Assembly: GCA_035642125.1 (NCBI GenBank)
Contig: DASQSZ010000411.1
Span: forward strand, 1-17,951
Direction: 5' to 3'
DNA from: CALAED01 sp937891035
GTDB lineage: Bacteria > Actinomycetota > Actinomycetes > Streptosporangiales > Streptosporangiaceae
Length of the DNA: 17,951 nucleotides
The notes below the pieces were generated by a model. The model was not told the DNA's origin. It saw nothing but the letters and a program-made list of their open reading frames with translations, and did no database searches. The translations under genes and the position numbers were made by a program. Positions 7,196-14,824 of this stretch are shown here, in pieces. How positions within the stretch are numbered: the stretch's first letter is position 1; each line of letters opens with the position of its first letter.

Positions 7196-7220
7196 GGCGA
7201 CCGGTATCGATCCGGTCGCC
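7196..7220. terminator. Hairpin after tetR (terminator or operator)
   Basis: GGCGACCGG (7196-7204) and CCGGTCGCC (7212-7220) form a perfect 9-bp stem with loop TATCGAT, 35 bases after the tetR stop. There is no T-run. A terminator for tetR is most likely, but a regulatory site for the next gene cannot be excluded. Confidence 0.55.
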
Positions 7221-7305
7221 ATGGGGCTTGCCGAAACAAGAATCTGCCCCCCGGATGACTATGTCCTGCCAACCGTCTGCTCTGCTGATGCCCGGCGAAC
7301 GTCCA

Positions 7306-7311
7306 TAGGCT
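7306..7311 (+). promoter_or_regulatory. Candidate -10 box for the sigma region 4-like gene
   Basis: TAGGCT lies 6 bases before an in-frame ATG at 7318 and 60 bases before the preferred ATG at 7372. No good -35 is visible. It would give either a leaderless message from 7318 or a leader of about 54 bases before 7372. Confidence 0.35.
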
Positions 7312-7358
7312 CGGGGGATGCCGGACAAGGTCCCTATCGTTCCGCCCCCGCGACTGGT

Positions 7359-7363
7359 GGAGG
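7359..7363 (+). promoter_or_regulatory. Ribosome-binding site deciding the start at 7372
   Basis: GGAGG stands 8 bases before the ATG at 7372, and the 18 codons between 7318 and 7372 show no domain. Confidence 0.65.
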
Positions 7364-7371
7364 TCGGTCGA

Positions 7372-7680
7372 ATGTCCAAGAACCGGCGCAACCCTGACGC
7401 CTCGATCCGCGAGGCCGAGACACAGCTGGCCGACCAGGTCACGGGGCGGTTGCGCAGTGCCTTGCTCGTCTTGTCTCCGCTGGAGCGCGCGATCGTGTCG
7501 CTGCACAACGGCTTCGCGTTCAGCCCCGCCGAAGTGGCCGATATTCTTGGCATCGAGGAGTCTCAGGTAACGGACGTCCTCAAGGAGCTGCGCCCGCGCC
7601 TGCGCGAGATGGGCCCGCTGATCGGCCGTAAGGACACCGGCGGCGAAGGTGAGGACGACTCCGCCCCGCCTCCCGAATGA
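7372..7680 (+). CDS. Small free-standing sigma-70 region 4-like DNA-binding protein
   Basis: A 102-aa protein whose middle (about residues 28-78) resembles sigma factor region 4: LSPLERAIVSLHNGFAFSPAEVADILGIEESQVTDVLKELRPRLREM, with the HTH around AEVADILGIEESQVTDVLKEL. No region 2 is present, so it is not a complete sigma factor. The ends are hydrophilic, with an acidic, Pro-rich C-terminus. It could be a small HTH regulator, or a partner that binds core polymerase or a promoter together with another sigma subunit; function is unknown. The start at 7372 is preferred for its GGAGG; the ATG at 7318 would add 18 residues and could be read from a leaderless message. It stands alone between tetR and an orphan response regulator, on the same strand as both. 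Confidence 0.75.
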   Translation: MSKNRRNPDASIREAETQLADQVTGRLRSALLVLSPLERAIVSLHNGFAFSPAEVADILGIEESQVTDVLKELRPRLREMGPLIGRKDTGGEGEDDSAPPPE

Positions 7681-7769
7681 GCGAGTCGCAACACAGCGGC
7701 CGGTCAAAGAAATCCTGTGGACTTCGCCAAGTAAAGCTTTTGTCTCAGAGCAAGAGATGGCTAGATGAA

Positions 7770-7797
7770 TGTGTGGTGAGCGCAAGCTGGCCACACA
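7770..7797 (+). promoter_or_regulatory. 28-base dyad or GNRA-capped hairpin upstream of the response regulator
   Basis: TGTGTGG (7770-7776) and CCACACA (7791-7797) form a perfect 7-bp arm. With the same centre, AGC (7779-7781) and GCT (7786-7788) enclose GCAA, a GNRA tetraloop sequence. Two-base mismatches separate inner and outer arms. It lies 39 bases before the response regulator ATG and 89 after the previous stop. It may be a response regulator operator, a leader-RNA hairpin or a terminator; no T-run follows. Confidence 0.5.
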
Positions 7798-7836
7798 CAA
7801 CCTGTCGCCTACGACGGAATCACAACGGAACCTCAG

Positions 7837-8592
7837 ATGAACGTCCTCATCGTGGAAGACGACAAGCAGATTGCCGACGCGCTGGAGGACGCGCTGACCC
7901 GGCACGGACACCAGACCGTGCAGGCGTCAACCGCCGCCGAGGCCCTAACGATTGTGCACAACGCTCAGTTGATCTTGCTCGATCTCGAGTTGCCCGACCT
8001 GGACGGTCACGAACTGTGCCGTCGCCTGCGGCGACAGATTGACACCCCTATCATCGTCGTCACCGGTCGGGACGACGAGGTTGACCTGGTCATGGCCCTG
8101 CACCTGGGGGCCGATGACTACGTAGTGACGCCCTTCAGCCGGCACGAACTGATCGCCAGGATCGTGGCGGTGTCGAGGCGGGCGTTCCGGCAGGCCGCTC
8201 CTAAGGATGTCCCGGCCGACACCCCGGTCACCCTTGATGACGACGGAGCAACGACGCTCCGCCTGGGCGAGCTCCAGCTCGACCTGCGGGCCCGGCGCGC
8301 CTTCGTCGGAGCGCGGCAGATCCAGCTAACGCGCAAGGAGTTCGACCTGCTCAGCCTCCTCATGGAGGACTCTGGAGCGGTACGGACCCGAGAGGAGATC
8401 ATCACCAAGGTGTGGGACGAGAACTGGCATGGCTCGACCCGCACCCTTGACGTGCACATCGGCTCCCTGCGGACCAAGCTCGGCGACACCCGGTGGATTG
8501 AGACCGTCCGCGGTGTCGGCTACCGCGTCGAGCAGCCCGAGCCCATCACGACGGACGTCGCACCAGCCGTGGTCGTCCCCTCGGTGAGCTGA
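7837..8592 (+). CDS. Orphan OmpR/PhoB-type response regulator with altered receiver
   Basis: A 251-aa two-domain regulator. The receiver (residues 1-115) has the acidic pocket EDD (7-9), the phospho-acceptor Asp49 in LLDLELPDLDG and Thr76 in VVTGRDD. The near-invariant Lys of the KPF motif is replaced by Thr98 (YVVTPF). The winged-helix DNA-binding domain (about 140-233) is canonical: LTRKEFDLLSLLMEDSGAVRTREEIITKVW, TLDVHIGSLRTKLG, and IETVRGVGYRVE at its end. A short Pro/Val-rich tail follows. No histidine kinase gene is adjacent. The Lys normally helps couple phosphorylation to activation, so this protein may act with little dependence on a kinase; that is inference. The ATG at 7837 has only a weak CGGA 7 bases upstream. 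A strong terminator ends the unit. Confidence 0.93.
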   Translation: MNVLIVEDDKQIADALEDALTRHGHQTVQASTAAEALTIVHNAQLILLDLELPDLDGHELCRRLRRQIDTPIIVVTGRDDEVDLVMALHLGADDYVVTPFSRHELIARIVAVSRRAFRQAAPKDVPADTPVTLDDDGATTLRLGELQLDLRARRAFVGARQIQLTRKEFDLLSLLMEDSGAVRTREEIITKVWDENWHGSTRTLDVHIGSLRTKLGDTRWIETVRGVGYRVEQPEPITTDVAPAVVVPSVS

Positions 8593-8607
8593 CCACCCCT
8601 ACCAACG

Positions 8608-8634
8608 CGACCGCCAGGCACGACCTGGCGGTCG
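8608..8634 (+). terminator. Rho-independent terminator after the response regulator
   Basis: CGACCGCCAGG (8608-8618) pairs perfectly with CCTGGCGGTCG (8624-8634) around a CACGA loop, and TTCTCGT follows. It lies 15 bases after the stop codon. Confidence 0.85.
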
Positions 8635-8734
8635 TTCTCGTACTCCCACCGGCCGCCGGCGAAACCCCGCCGGTCGTGAGGCGGTCGCGGGTCTCGCGGC
8701 GGAAAATCAGTCGCTGAGCGGCCGAACGGCTGGT

Positions 8735-8740
8735 TAGCCT
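8735..8740 (+). promoter_or_regulatory. Candidate -10 box for the ABC transporter gene pair
   Basis: TAGCCT ends 9 bases before the ATG at 8750, and no Shine-Dalgarno sequence lies between, so a leaderless or nearly leaderless message is suggested. The -35 is weak. Confidence 0.4.
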
Positions 8741-8749
8741 CGATCGGTC

Positions 8750-10549
8750 ATGCGCGAACTTCCCCCGCCAGAACCCGGCGCCGCCGATCATCGCTCGCCG
8801 CTTCGCTACCTGCTGTGGGTGGCGCGGCTGCTGGTGCCCTCGCTGGCCGCCGGCATGTGCTTTGGGATCGCGTGCATGGTCGCGCAGGCGCTGATGCCGG
8901 CCGCCATCGGCCGGGCCATCGACGCCGGCCTCGTTGGGGGCGACACCGGTGCGCTGCTGGCCTGGTCGGGCGTGCTGCTGGCGCTCGGCGCCTGGGCGGC
9001 CGTGACCGGGACCATGCGGCACCGGTTCGTCGTGTTCAACTGGCTGTCCGCTGCGTACCTCACCCTCCAGGTCGTGACCCGGCACGCGACGCGGCTCGGT
9101 GCCACCCTGCCCAAACGGCTGGCCACCGGCGAGGTGGTGAGCGTGGGCCTCGCGGACATCTCACACGTCGGGAACGCGATGGAGATCTCGGCCAGGGGCG
9201 CTGGGGCGATCGTGTCCATCGTGGTCGTCGGCGTCATCCTGCTGGTCGCCTCCCCGCCGCTCGGGCTCATCGTGCTGCTCGGCGTGCCGCTGATGGCGGC
9301 GGTGGTGGCGCCGCTGCTGCGCCCGCTCCACCGCGCGCAGCACCGCCAGCGCGAGTTGGTCGGCGAGCTCACCACCCGGTCAGGAGACATCGTGGCCGGG
9401 CTGCGTGTGCTGCGCGGTATCGGCGGCGAGCAGGTCTTCGCCGACCGTTACCGCGCCGAGTCCCAGGCCGTACGGTGGGCTGGCGTCCGGGTGGCCAAGG
9501 CCGACGCGCTCCTCGACGCCGCGCAGGTGCTGCTGCCCGGGCTGCTGGTCGCGCTCGTCACCTGGCTGGGCGCCCGGTTCGCGATCAACGGGACGATCTC
9601 CGTGGGGCAGTTGGTCGCCTTCTACGGTTACGCGTTCTTTCTCATCCAGCCGATGCGGACGCTCACCGAGGCAGCCGACAAGATCACCAAAGGGCTGGTG
9701 TCCGCGGGCCGGATCGTTCGGATCCTCGCGATGCGGCCCGATCTGTCCGGCGGGGGTACGGCCGCGGCGCCGGGCCGGGCCGACCTGGTTGACATCTCCT
9801 CCGGCCTCGTGGTGCGGCCGGGGTGGCTGCTGGCCGTGGCCGCCGCCGAGCCCGCCGACGCGCAGGCCATCGCCGAGCGGCTGAGCCGGTTCGCCGACGG
9901 CGAGGTGGCTTGGGGCGCGGTACGCCTGCGCGATGTGCCCATGGAGACCGTGCGCCGCCGCATCCTCCTGACGACCAACGCCGACCGGCTGTTTTCCGGG
10001 CGGCTCGGCGACGAGCTGACCAGCGGCACCCCCGGCCCCCCCGGCGACACCGCCGACACCGCCGACACCGCCGACACCGCCGACGCCGCGGCGGACCGGC
10101 TGAGGACGGCCCTGCACGCCGCGTGTGCCGAGGATCTCGTCGACGACGTCGGTCTGGACAGCCACGTCGCCGGAGCCGGGCGCGAGTTCTCCGGCGGGCA
10201 GCAGCAGCGGCTGCGGCTGGCCAGAGCGCTGGCGGCCGACCCGGACGTACTGGTCCTGGTCGAGCCCACCAGCGCGGTCGACGCGCACACCGAGGCCCGC
10301 ATCGCCGGCCGCCTGGCCAAGGCGCGCGGCGGCCGGACCACGGTCTTGTGCACCACGAGCCCGCTCGTCCTCGACCACGCCGACCATGTCGCCTATGTGG
10401 AAAACGGCAGGGTCGTCGCGGAGGGTACGCATCGCGACCTGCTCGCCGCCGAGCCGCGCTACGCGGCGACGGTGACCCGGGCCGAGTCCGAGCTGTCCGA
10501 GCTGTCCGAGCTGTCTGAGCTGTCTGAGCTGTCTGAGCTACCCGAATAA
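8750..10549 (+). CDS. ABC exporter half-transporter with degenerate nucleotide site (subunit 1)
   Basis: A 599-aa fused membrane and ATPase half-transporter of the type I exporter fold. Six membrane helices lie within about residues 20-310. In the nucleotide-binding domain the Walker A is lost: AAAEPADAQA (364-373) stands where G-x-x-G-x-G-K-S/T is expected, with Ala371 at the Lys position. Walker B reads LVLVEPTSA, with Val504 for Asp but Glu505 kept. The switch histidine position is Ser537. The signature FSGGQQQR (480-487) is intact, so this subunit can supply the signature to its partner's ATP. Two in-frame 9-base repeat tracts code DTA units (about 433-446) and SEL units (580-597). It is followed by the second subunit on the same strand after 96 bases. 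Substrate unknown; multidrug, lipid or peptide export are all possible. Confidence 0.9.
   Translation: MRELPPPEPGAADHRSPLRYLLWVARLLVPSLAAGMCFGIACMVAQALMPAAIGRAIDAGLVGGDTGALLAWSGVLLALGAWAAVTGTMRHRFVVFNWLSAAYLTLQVVTRHATRLGATLPKRLATGEVVSVGLADISHVGNAMEISARGAGAIVSIVVVGVILLVASPPLGLIVLLGVPLMAAVVAPLLRPLHRAQHRQRELVGELTTRSGDIVAGLRVLRGIGGEQVFADRYRAESQAVRWAGVRVAKADALLDAAQVLLPGLLVALVTWLGARFAINGTISVGQLVAFYGYAFFLIQPMRTLTEAADKITKGLVSAGRIVRILAMRPDLSGGGTAAAPGRADLVDISSGLVVRPGWLLAVAAAEPADAQAIAERLSRFADGEVAWGAVRLRDVPMETVRRRILLTTNADRLFSGRLGDELTSGTPGPPGDTADTADTADTADAAADRLRTALHAACAEDLVDDVGLDSHVAGAGREFSGGQQQRLRLARALAADPDVLVLVEPTSAVDAHTEARIAGRLAKARGGRTTVLCTTSPLVLDHADHVAYVENGRVVAEGTHRDLLAAEPRYAATVTRAESELSELSELSELSELSELPE
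10046..10081 (+). repeat. In-frame 9-bp tandem repeat, GACACCGCC x4
   Basis: Four exact copies of GACACCGCC, with a fifth variant GACGCCGCG, code an acidic Asp-Thr-Ala tract in the nucleotide-binding domain of ABC subunit 1, between the degenerate Walker A and the signature. Unit number can change without breaking the frame. Confidence 0.9.
10487..10540 (+). repeat. In-frame 9-bp tandem repeat coding six Ser-Glu-Leu units
   Basis: Six 9-base units, TCCGAGCTG or TCTGAGCTG with the last TCTGAGCTA, end the ABC subunit 1 gene just before its stop. The near-identity at DNA level suggests recent expansion by slippage. Confidence 0.9.
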
Positions 10550-10567
10550 CGGGCGCGCCGGCGCCCG
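10550..10567 (+). terminator. Hairpin between the two ABC genes (possible attenuator)
   Basis: CGGGCGC, tetraloop GCCG and GCGCCCG form a perfect 7-bp stem that begins on the base after the stop of subunit 1. No T-run follows. It may reduce read-through to subunit 2 or protect the upstream message. Confidence 0.45.
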
Positions 10568-10645
10568 GCGCTTTCCAGCCGTACGAATCAAGCCGTCCCA
10601 CGGAGCCGGCGCCAAGTCGGGCCACCGAACGAGAAGACACACGCG

Positions 10646-12379
10646 ATGAACGAGATACTTCCGGTCGCCTCGGCGGCGCAGGTCCGGGCGTACGCGCGCC
10701 GGTTGACGCTCCGCCACCCACGCGACCTCGGCTTCGCGCTGGCCGCGCACGGCCTGGCCGCGGTCTGCGGGCTCGCCGCGCCGCGGCTGATCGGCGAGCT
10801 GGTGCAGGAGGTCGAGAACGGCACCACGCACTGGACCGTCGACGCGATCGCTCTCGCGATCGCCGGCTTCGCGGTCGCGCAGGCGATCCTCATCCGATAC
10901 GCGATCTATGCCTCAGCCAAGCTGGGCGAGAAGGTGCTCGCGACGCTGCGCGAGGAGTTCGTCGACGGCGTGCTGGCGCTGCCGCTGTCGACGGTGGAAC
11001 GGGCCGGCACCGGCGACCTGGTCACCCGTACCTCCCGGGACGTCGACACGCTCGCCCGCAGCGTCCGGCACGCCGTCCCGGAAACGCTGATCGCGATCGT
11101 CACGGGGGCGTTCGCGATCGGCGCGCTGCTGCTCGTCGGGCCGCTGTTGGCACTACCCTGCGTGGTCGGGGTGCCGCTGCTGTGGGCGAGCACCCGGTGG
11201 TACCTGCGCCGGGCCAGGGACGGCTACCTGCGCGAGAACGCCGCCTGGGCCGAGATCACCGAAGGGCTGACCGAGACGGTCGAGGGGGCGCGTACCGTCG
11301 AGGCCCTCGGGCTGGCCGAGCGGCGCGTCGCGCGGGGGCGCGCCGACATGGCCTGCTCGTTCGCTGCCGAGCGCTACACCCTGCGCCTGCGCACCGTGTG
11401 GTTCCCGCTGGTGGAGTTCGGCTACGTGCTGCCCGTGGTGGCGACGCTGCTGATCGGCGGCTTGTTCTACCTCAACGGATGGGTCTCGCTGGCACAGGTG
11501 ACGGCGGCCACGCTGTACGTTCAGCAGCTCATCGACCCGCTCGACCGGCTGCTGTCGTGGGTGGACGAGTTGCAGGTTGGCGGCGCGTCGCTGGCTCGGC
11601 TGCTCGGCGTGTCAGCGGTGCCGGACGACCGTGCGGTCTCCGGGCGGCGCGCGGCCGGCGAGCAGATCCGCGCCGACGACGTGCGGTACGCCTACCGGGA
11701 GGGCCGCGACGTGCTGCACGGCGTCGACCTTTCGTTGCGGCCGGGGGAGCGGCTCGCCGTGGTCGGTCCGAGCGGGGCGGGCAAGTCAACGTTGGGGCGG
11801 CTGCTCGCCGGTATCCATGCCGCGCGCACCGGGTCGGTATCGGTGGGCGGAGTGCCGCTCGTCGAGCTGCCGCTGGACGAGCTGCGCGGGCACGTCGCGC
11901 TCGTCACCCAGGAGCATCACGTCTTCCGCGGGACGCTGCGCGACAACCTGGTCATGGCCCGGCCCGAGGCCACCGATGAGGAGATCTATGCGGCGTTGGC
12001 GGCGGTCGACGCCGGCGAGTGGGCGGCCGAGCTGGGCCTTGACGCCGAGGTCGGCTCGGGCGGGCACGTGCTGTCGCCGGCGCGGGCGCAGCAGGTCGCG
12101 TTGGCCAGGCTGGTGCTCGCCGATCCGCACACGCTGGTCCTCGACGAGGCGACCTCGCTGCTCGACCCGAGGGCGGCGCGACACCTCGAACGCACGCTCG
12201 CGGCCGTGCTCTCCGGTCGTACGGTGGTGGCGATCGCGCACCGACTGCACACCGCGCACGACGCGGACCGGGTCGCCGTCGTCGAGGACGGCCGGATCAG
12301 CGAGCTCGGCGGCCACGACGAGCTGGTCGCGGCCGGCGGCTCCTACGCCGCCCTCTGGGACTCCTGGCACGGCCGGTAG
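10646..12379 (+). CDS. ABC exporter half-transporter with intact Walker motifs (subunit 2)
   Basis: A 577-aa type I exporter half-transporter, with the membrane domain at about residues 28-310 and the ATPase domain at 340-577. Walker A GPSGAGKST (374-382), Q-loop Gln422, Walker B LVLDE (Asp500, Glu501), D-loop SLLD and switch His532 are all intact. The signature is not: LSPAR (476-480) replaces LSGGQ. Paired with subunit 1 this gives one complete ATP site (Walker A/B here, FSGGQ from subunit 1) and one fully dead site. Heterodimeric exporters with one active site are well known (TAP1/2, TM287/288, BmrCD). The 96-base gap, the same strand and the complementary lesions argue for a heterodimer made from one unit. 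GAGAAG lies 9 bases before the ATG. Substrate unknown. Confidence 0.92.
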   Translation: MNEILPVASAAQVRAYARRLTLRHPRDLGFALAAHGLAAVCGLAAPRLIGELVQEVENGTTHWTVDAIALAIAGFAVAQAILIRYAIYASAKLGEKVLATLREEFVDGVLALPLSTVERAGTGDLVTRTSRDVDTLARSVRHAVPETLIAIVTGAFAIGALLLVGPLLALPCVVGVPLLWASTRWYLRRARDGYLRENAAWAEITEGLTETVEGARTVEALGLAERRVARGRADMACSFAAERYTLRLRTVWFPLVEFGYVLPVVATLLIGGLFYLNGWVSLAQVTAATLYVQQLIDPLDRLLSWVDELQVGGASLARLLGVSAVPDDRAVSGRRAAGEQIRADDVRYAYREGRDVLHGVDLSLRPGERLAVVGPSGAGKSTLGRLLAGIHAARTGSVSVGGVPLVELPLDELRGHVALVTQEHHVFRGTLRDNLVMARPEATDEEIYAALAAVDAGEWAAELGLDAEVGSGGHVLSPARAQQVALARLVLADPHTLVLDEATSLLDPRAARHLERTLAAVLSGRTVVAIAHRLHTAHDADRVAVVEDGRISELGGHDELVAAGGSYAALWDSWHGR

Positions 12380-12452
12380 GCCCCCAGCAGCGTCCCGGCG
12401 CCCCCCGATGCCTCCAACCGCATCCTCCCGCGCTAGGCGCGGGCCCGAGACC

Positions 12453-12490
12453 GGTCTGGCTCCCGGCCGGCGGCGGCCGGGAGCCAGACC
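12453..12490. terminator. Bidirectional hairpin terminator between convergent genes
   Basis: A perfect 17-bp stem, GGTCTGGCTCCCGGCCG (12453-12469) with its complement (12474-12490), encloses the loop GCGG. It lies between the 3' ends of ABC subunit 2 and the S9 peptidase gene. No T-run is present on either side, but the stem is the most stable in the window. Confidence 0.85.
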
Positions 12491-12553
12491 CGCGCCTGTA
12501 AGAGGTAGTCCGCCCGTACCGAATCCGGTGGGGGCCGCCCTGGTATCGAGACG

Positions 12554-14662
12554 TTACGCGGGGCGGGTGCCGTCCAGGCCGAGGGCGGAGCGGAGGAAGT
12601 GCACCTGCAGGTGGAGGAGGTTTTCCGCGACGACCTCTTGCGGTGTCATGTGGGTGACGCCGGACAGCGGCAGCACGGTGTGCGGCCGCCCGGCGGCCAG
12701 CAGGGCCGACGACAGCCGCAGCGTGTGGGCGGCGACCACGTTGTCGTCGGCCAGGCCGTGGATGAGCAGCAGCGGGCGGTCCAGCTTGCCGGCGTCCTCG
12801 ATCAGGGAATTGCGGGCGTAGTTGTCCGGCTCTTCTTCCGGCAGGCCCAGGTACCGCTCGGTGTAGTGCGTGTCGTACAGCGCCCAGTCGGTCACCGGCG
12901 CGCCGGCGACCGCGGCGTGGAAGACGTCGGGCCGGCGCAGCACAGCGAGCGCGGCCAGCCAGCCGCCGAACGACCAGCCTCGGATACCCACGCGGGACAG
13001 GTCGAGGTCCGGGTGGCGGCGCGCGGCCTCCTCCAACGCGCTGATCTGGTCTTCGAGCACCGGGCCCGCGAAGTCGCCGCGCACCGCCCGCTCCCAGTCA
13101 GGACCGCGCCCCGGGGTGCCCCGGCCGTCGGCGATCACGACCGCGAAGCCCTGGTCGGCCAGCCACTGCGCCTCACAGTAGGCGCGCTGGACGGCGAGCA
13201 CCCGCTGGGCGTGCGGGCCGCCATAGGGATCCATGAGGATCGGCAGCTTGCCCGTGCCCGGTTCCCATCCGGTCGGCAGCACCACCGCCGTACGCACCGT
13301 CCGCGGGCCCGCGTGCAGCAACTCCACGCGCGGTGTGATCACCGGCGTCTCCGCGTGCGAGGTGATCTCGACGTCGCCTATCCGGCTGACCGAGCGGAGG
13401 GCGTCCAGGCGTGCGCCCGTCAGCAGCGTGACCCCTGCGGCCCGGCGCCCCGTATACACGCCGGGCTCCGAGGTCAGCCGGCTCATCCCGTCCGGGCCGC
13501 AGACGTATACATGTATTTCTGCTGGATCGTCCTCGGACGCCGTGAACAGCACGTTCGTCCCGTCGACGTCGAGCACCGAGCGGATATGCAGGCCGGGCGG
13601 AGTGACGTACTCGTCGCCGACGATCAGCCGCCGGGTGTCGGTCGCCTGGTCGCTCGCCGTCCACACCAGATCGCCCGCGCCGGTGCGCGTCGGCACCCCC
13701 GGCACGATGTCCAGCCATACCGGGTCGTGGTCCTCACGCACGAGAGCGGTCTCACCGCTTCGCGGGTCGACCCGCAGCAGGTGCGTCATCCGCTGATCGC
13801 GGGTCTGGACGACGATGAGCGGCCCCCACTGGTCCCAGTGCGCGGTGACGACGTACGGGAACTGCCCGCGGTCCCAGGCGACCGAGACCCGGCCGCCGTC
13901 CACGCCCAGGATCACCAGGCCCACGTAGGCGTTGGGGGTGCCGGCCGCGGGGTAGGCGACCTCGATGGGCGGGCGGTCCGGGTTGGCCGGGTCCGCGATG
14001 TGCCAGCGCCGTACGGGCGTCTCGTCCACCCTGGCGGCCAGCAGCGCCGACCCGTCGGGCGCCCACCAGTAGCCGCGCAGGCGGCCCATCTCCTCCGCCG
14101 CGATGAATTCGGCCGTGCCGTACGACACCTGCTCGCTTTCCGGCGCGGCCAGCGCCCGGTCGTTCGCCGCGGGCCCGGCGCCGCCGGCGGCGAGGTCGAG
14201 CACCCGCAAAGAGCCGCCGGAGACGTAGGCGACGTGCCGCCCGCGCGGGTCGGGCCGCGGGTCGAACACCGGCGTGACCGCCGCGCCCAGGGGCCGGACG
14301 GCGCCCGACGGAAGGTCCGCCAAGTACAGCCGCCCGCCCAGCGCGAACGCGGCGAGCCCTCCGGCGCGATCGGTGGCATAGCCGACGATCCCGCCCGCCT
14401 GCTCGCGCGCCCGCTCCCGGCGTGCCCGCTCGGCCGCCGGCAGCTCTTCGTCGGCGGCGCGGTCCAGCCGCGCGGGGTCGGCGATCAGCCGTTCGGCGCC
14501 GGTGGCCGGGTCCATCGTCCACAGGCAGGTCACCGGGTCGGTGCCGCTTTGGCTGCGCAGGAAGGCCACGTACGATCCGTCCGCCGCGATGTGGAAGCCG
14601 CGCGGCGCGCCCAGGGTGAACCGCCTGGTGCGCGCGCTCTGCCTCGGGTAGCTCATCGTCAT
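12554..14662 (-). CDS. Prolyl oligopeptidase family S9 (dipeptidyl peptidase IV-like)
   Basis: A 702-aa serine peptidase with an N-terminal beta-propeller (about 1-440) and a C-terminal alpha/beta hydrolase domain (about 450-700). The catalytic triad is Ser564 in GWSFGG, Asp639 in HGLADDNV and His671 in GVTHM. The pair Glu190-Glu191 in FIAAEEMGRLRGYWW matches the double-Glu motif that holds the substrate's free amino end in dipeptidyl peptidase IV, so release of N-terminal X-Pro or X-Ala dipeptides is likely. No signal peptide is seen, so it is probably cytoplasmic, serving peptide recycling. The ATG at 14662 has AGGA 8 bases upstream; an ATG two codons on (14656) is also possible. It is a single gene, divergent from the kinase gene and convergent with the ABC pair. 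Confidence 0.93.
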   Translation of the reverse strand: MTMSYPRQSARTRRFTLGAPRGFHIAADGSYVAFLRSQSGTDPVTCLWTMDPATGAERLIADPARLDRAADEELPAAERARRERAREQAGGIVGYATDRAGGLAAFALGGRLYLADLPSGAVRPLGAAVTPVFDPRPDPRGRHVAYVSGGSLRVLDLAAGGAGPAANDRALAAPESEQVSYGTAEFIAAEEMGRLRGYWWAPDGSALLAARVDETPVRRWHIADPANPDRPPIEVAYPAAGTPNAYVGLVILGVDGGRVSVAWDRGQFPYVVTAHWDQWGPLIVVQTRDQRMTHLLRVDPRSGETALVREDHDPVWLDIVPGVPTRTGAGDLVWTASDQATDTRRLIVGDEYVTPPGLHIRSVLDVDGTNVLFTASEDDPAEIHVYVCGPDGMSRLTSEPGVYTGRRAAGVTLLTGARLDALRSVSRIGDVEITSHAETPVITPRVELLHAGPRTVRTAVVLPTGWEPGTGKLPILMDPYGGPHAQRVLAVQRAYCEAQWLADQGFAVVIADGRGTPGRGPDWERAVRGDFAGPVLEDQISALEEAARRHPDLDLSRVGIRGWSFGGWLAALAVLRRPDVFHAAVAGAPVTDWALYDTHYTERYLGLPEEEPDNYARNSLIEDAGKLDRPLLLIHGLADDNVVAAHTLRLSSALLAAGRPHTVLPLSGVTHMTPQEVVAENLLHLQVHFLRSALGLDGTRPA

Positions 14663-14726
14663 GGCCTAGATCCTGCCAGGCGGTTTGGTCGTGTTGTCAG
14701 GGGTATCGGCCCGGACTGGCGCGCGG

Positions 14727-14762
14727 CGCCTCTTGCCGCGCCTCTTGCCGCGCCTCTTGCCG
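14727..14762. repeat. Three tandem 12-bp direct repeats in the peptidase-kinase divergent region
   Basis: Three exact copies of CGCCTCTTGCCG run head to tail, with a decayed fourth beginning at 14763. They lie between the divergent starts at 14662 and 14834. They might be binding sites for a regulator of both genes or simple slippage products. Confidence 0.85.
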
Positions 14763-14824
14763 CGGCACCTTGCGTGGCGACGCCCCCGGAGGGCGGCCGC
14801 TGGAGATGGGCGGCGGGGCTCGCG

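Noticed and set aside
7180..7911. 243-codon minus-strand frame over the sigma-like gene and the response regulator leader
   Set aside because: No domain and no ribosome-binding site; the plus strand carries a clear HTH protein with GGAGG.
10046..10540. Tandem repeats as signs that ABC subunit 1 is a pseudogene
   Set aside because: Both tracts keep the frame, the full length is normal and the motif losses match the partner's complementary lesion.
10550..10567. G+C palindrome as a recombination or attachment site
   Set aside because: No integrase or flanking direct repeats; its position right after a stop codon fits an ordinary mRNA hairpin.
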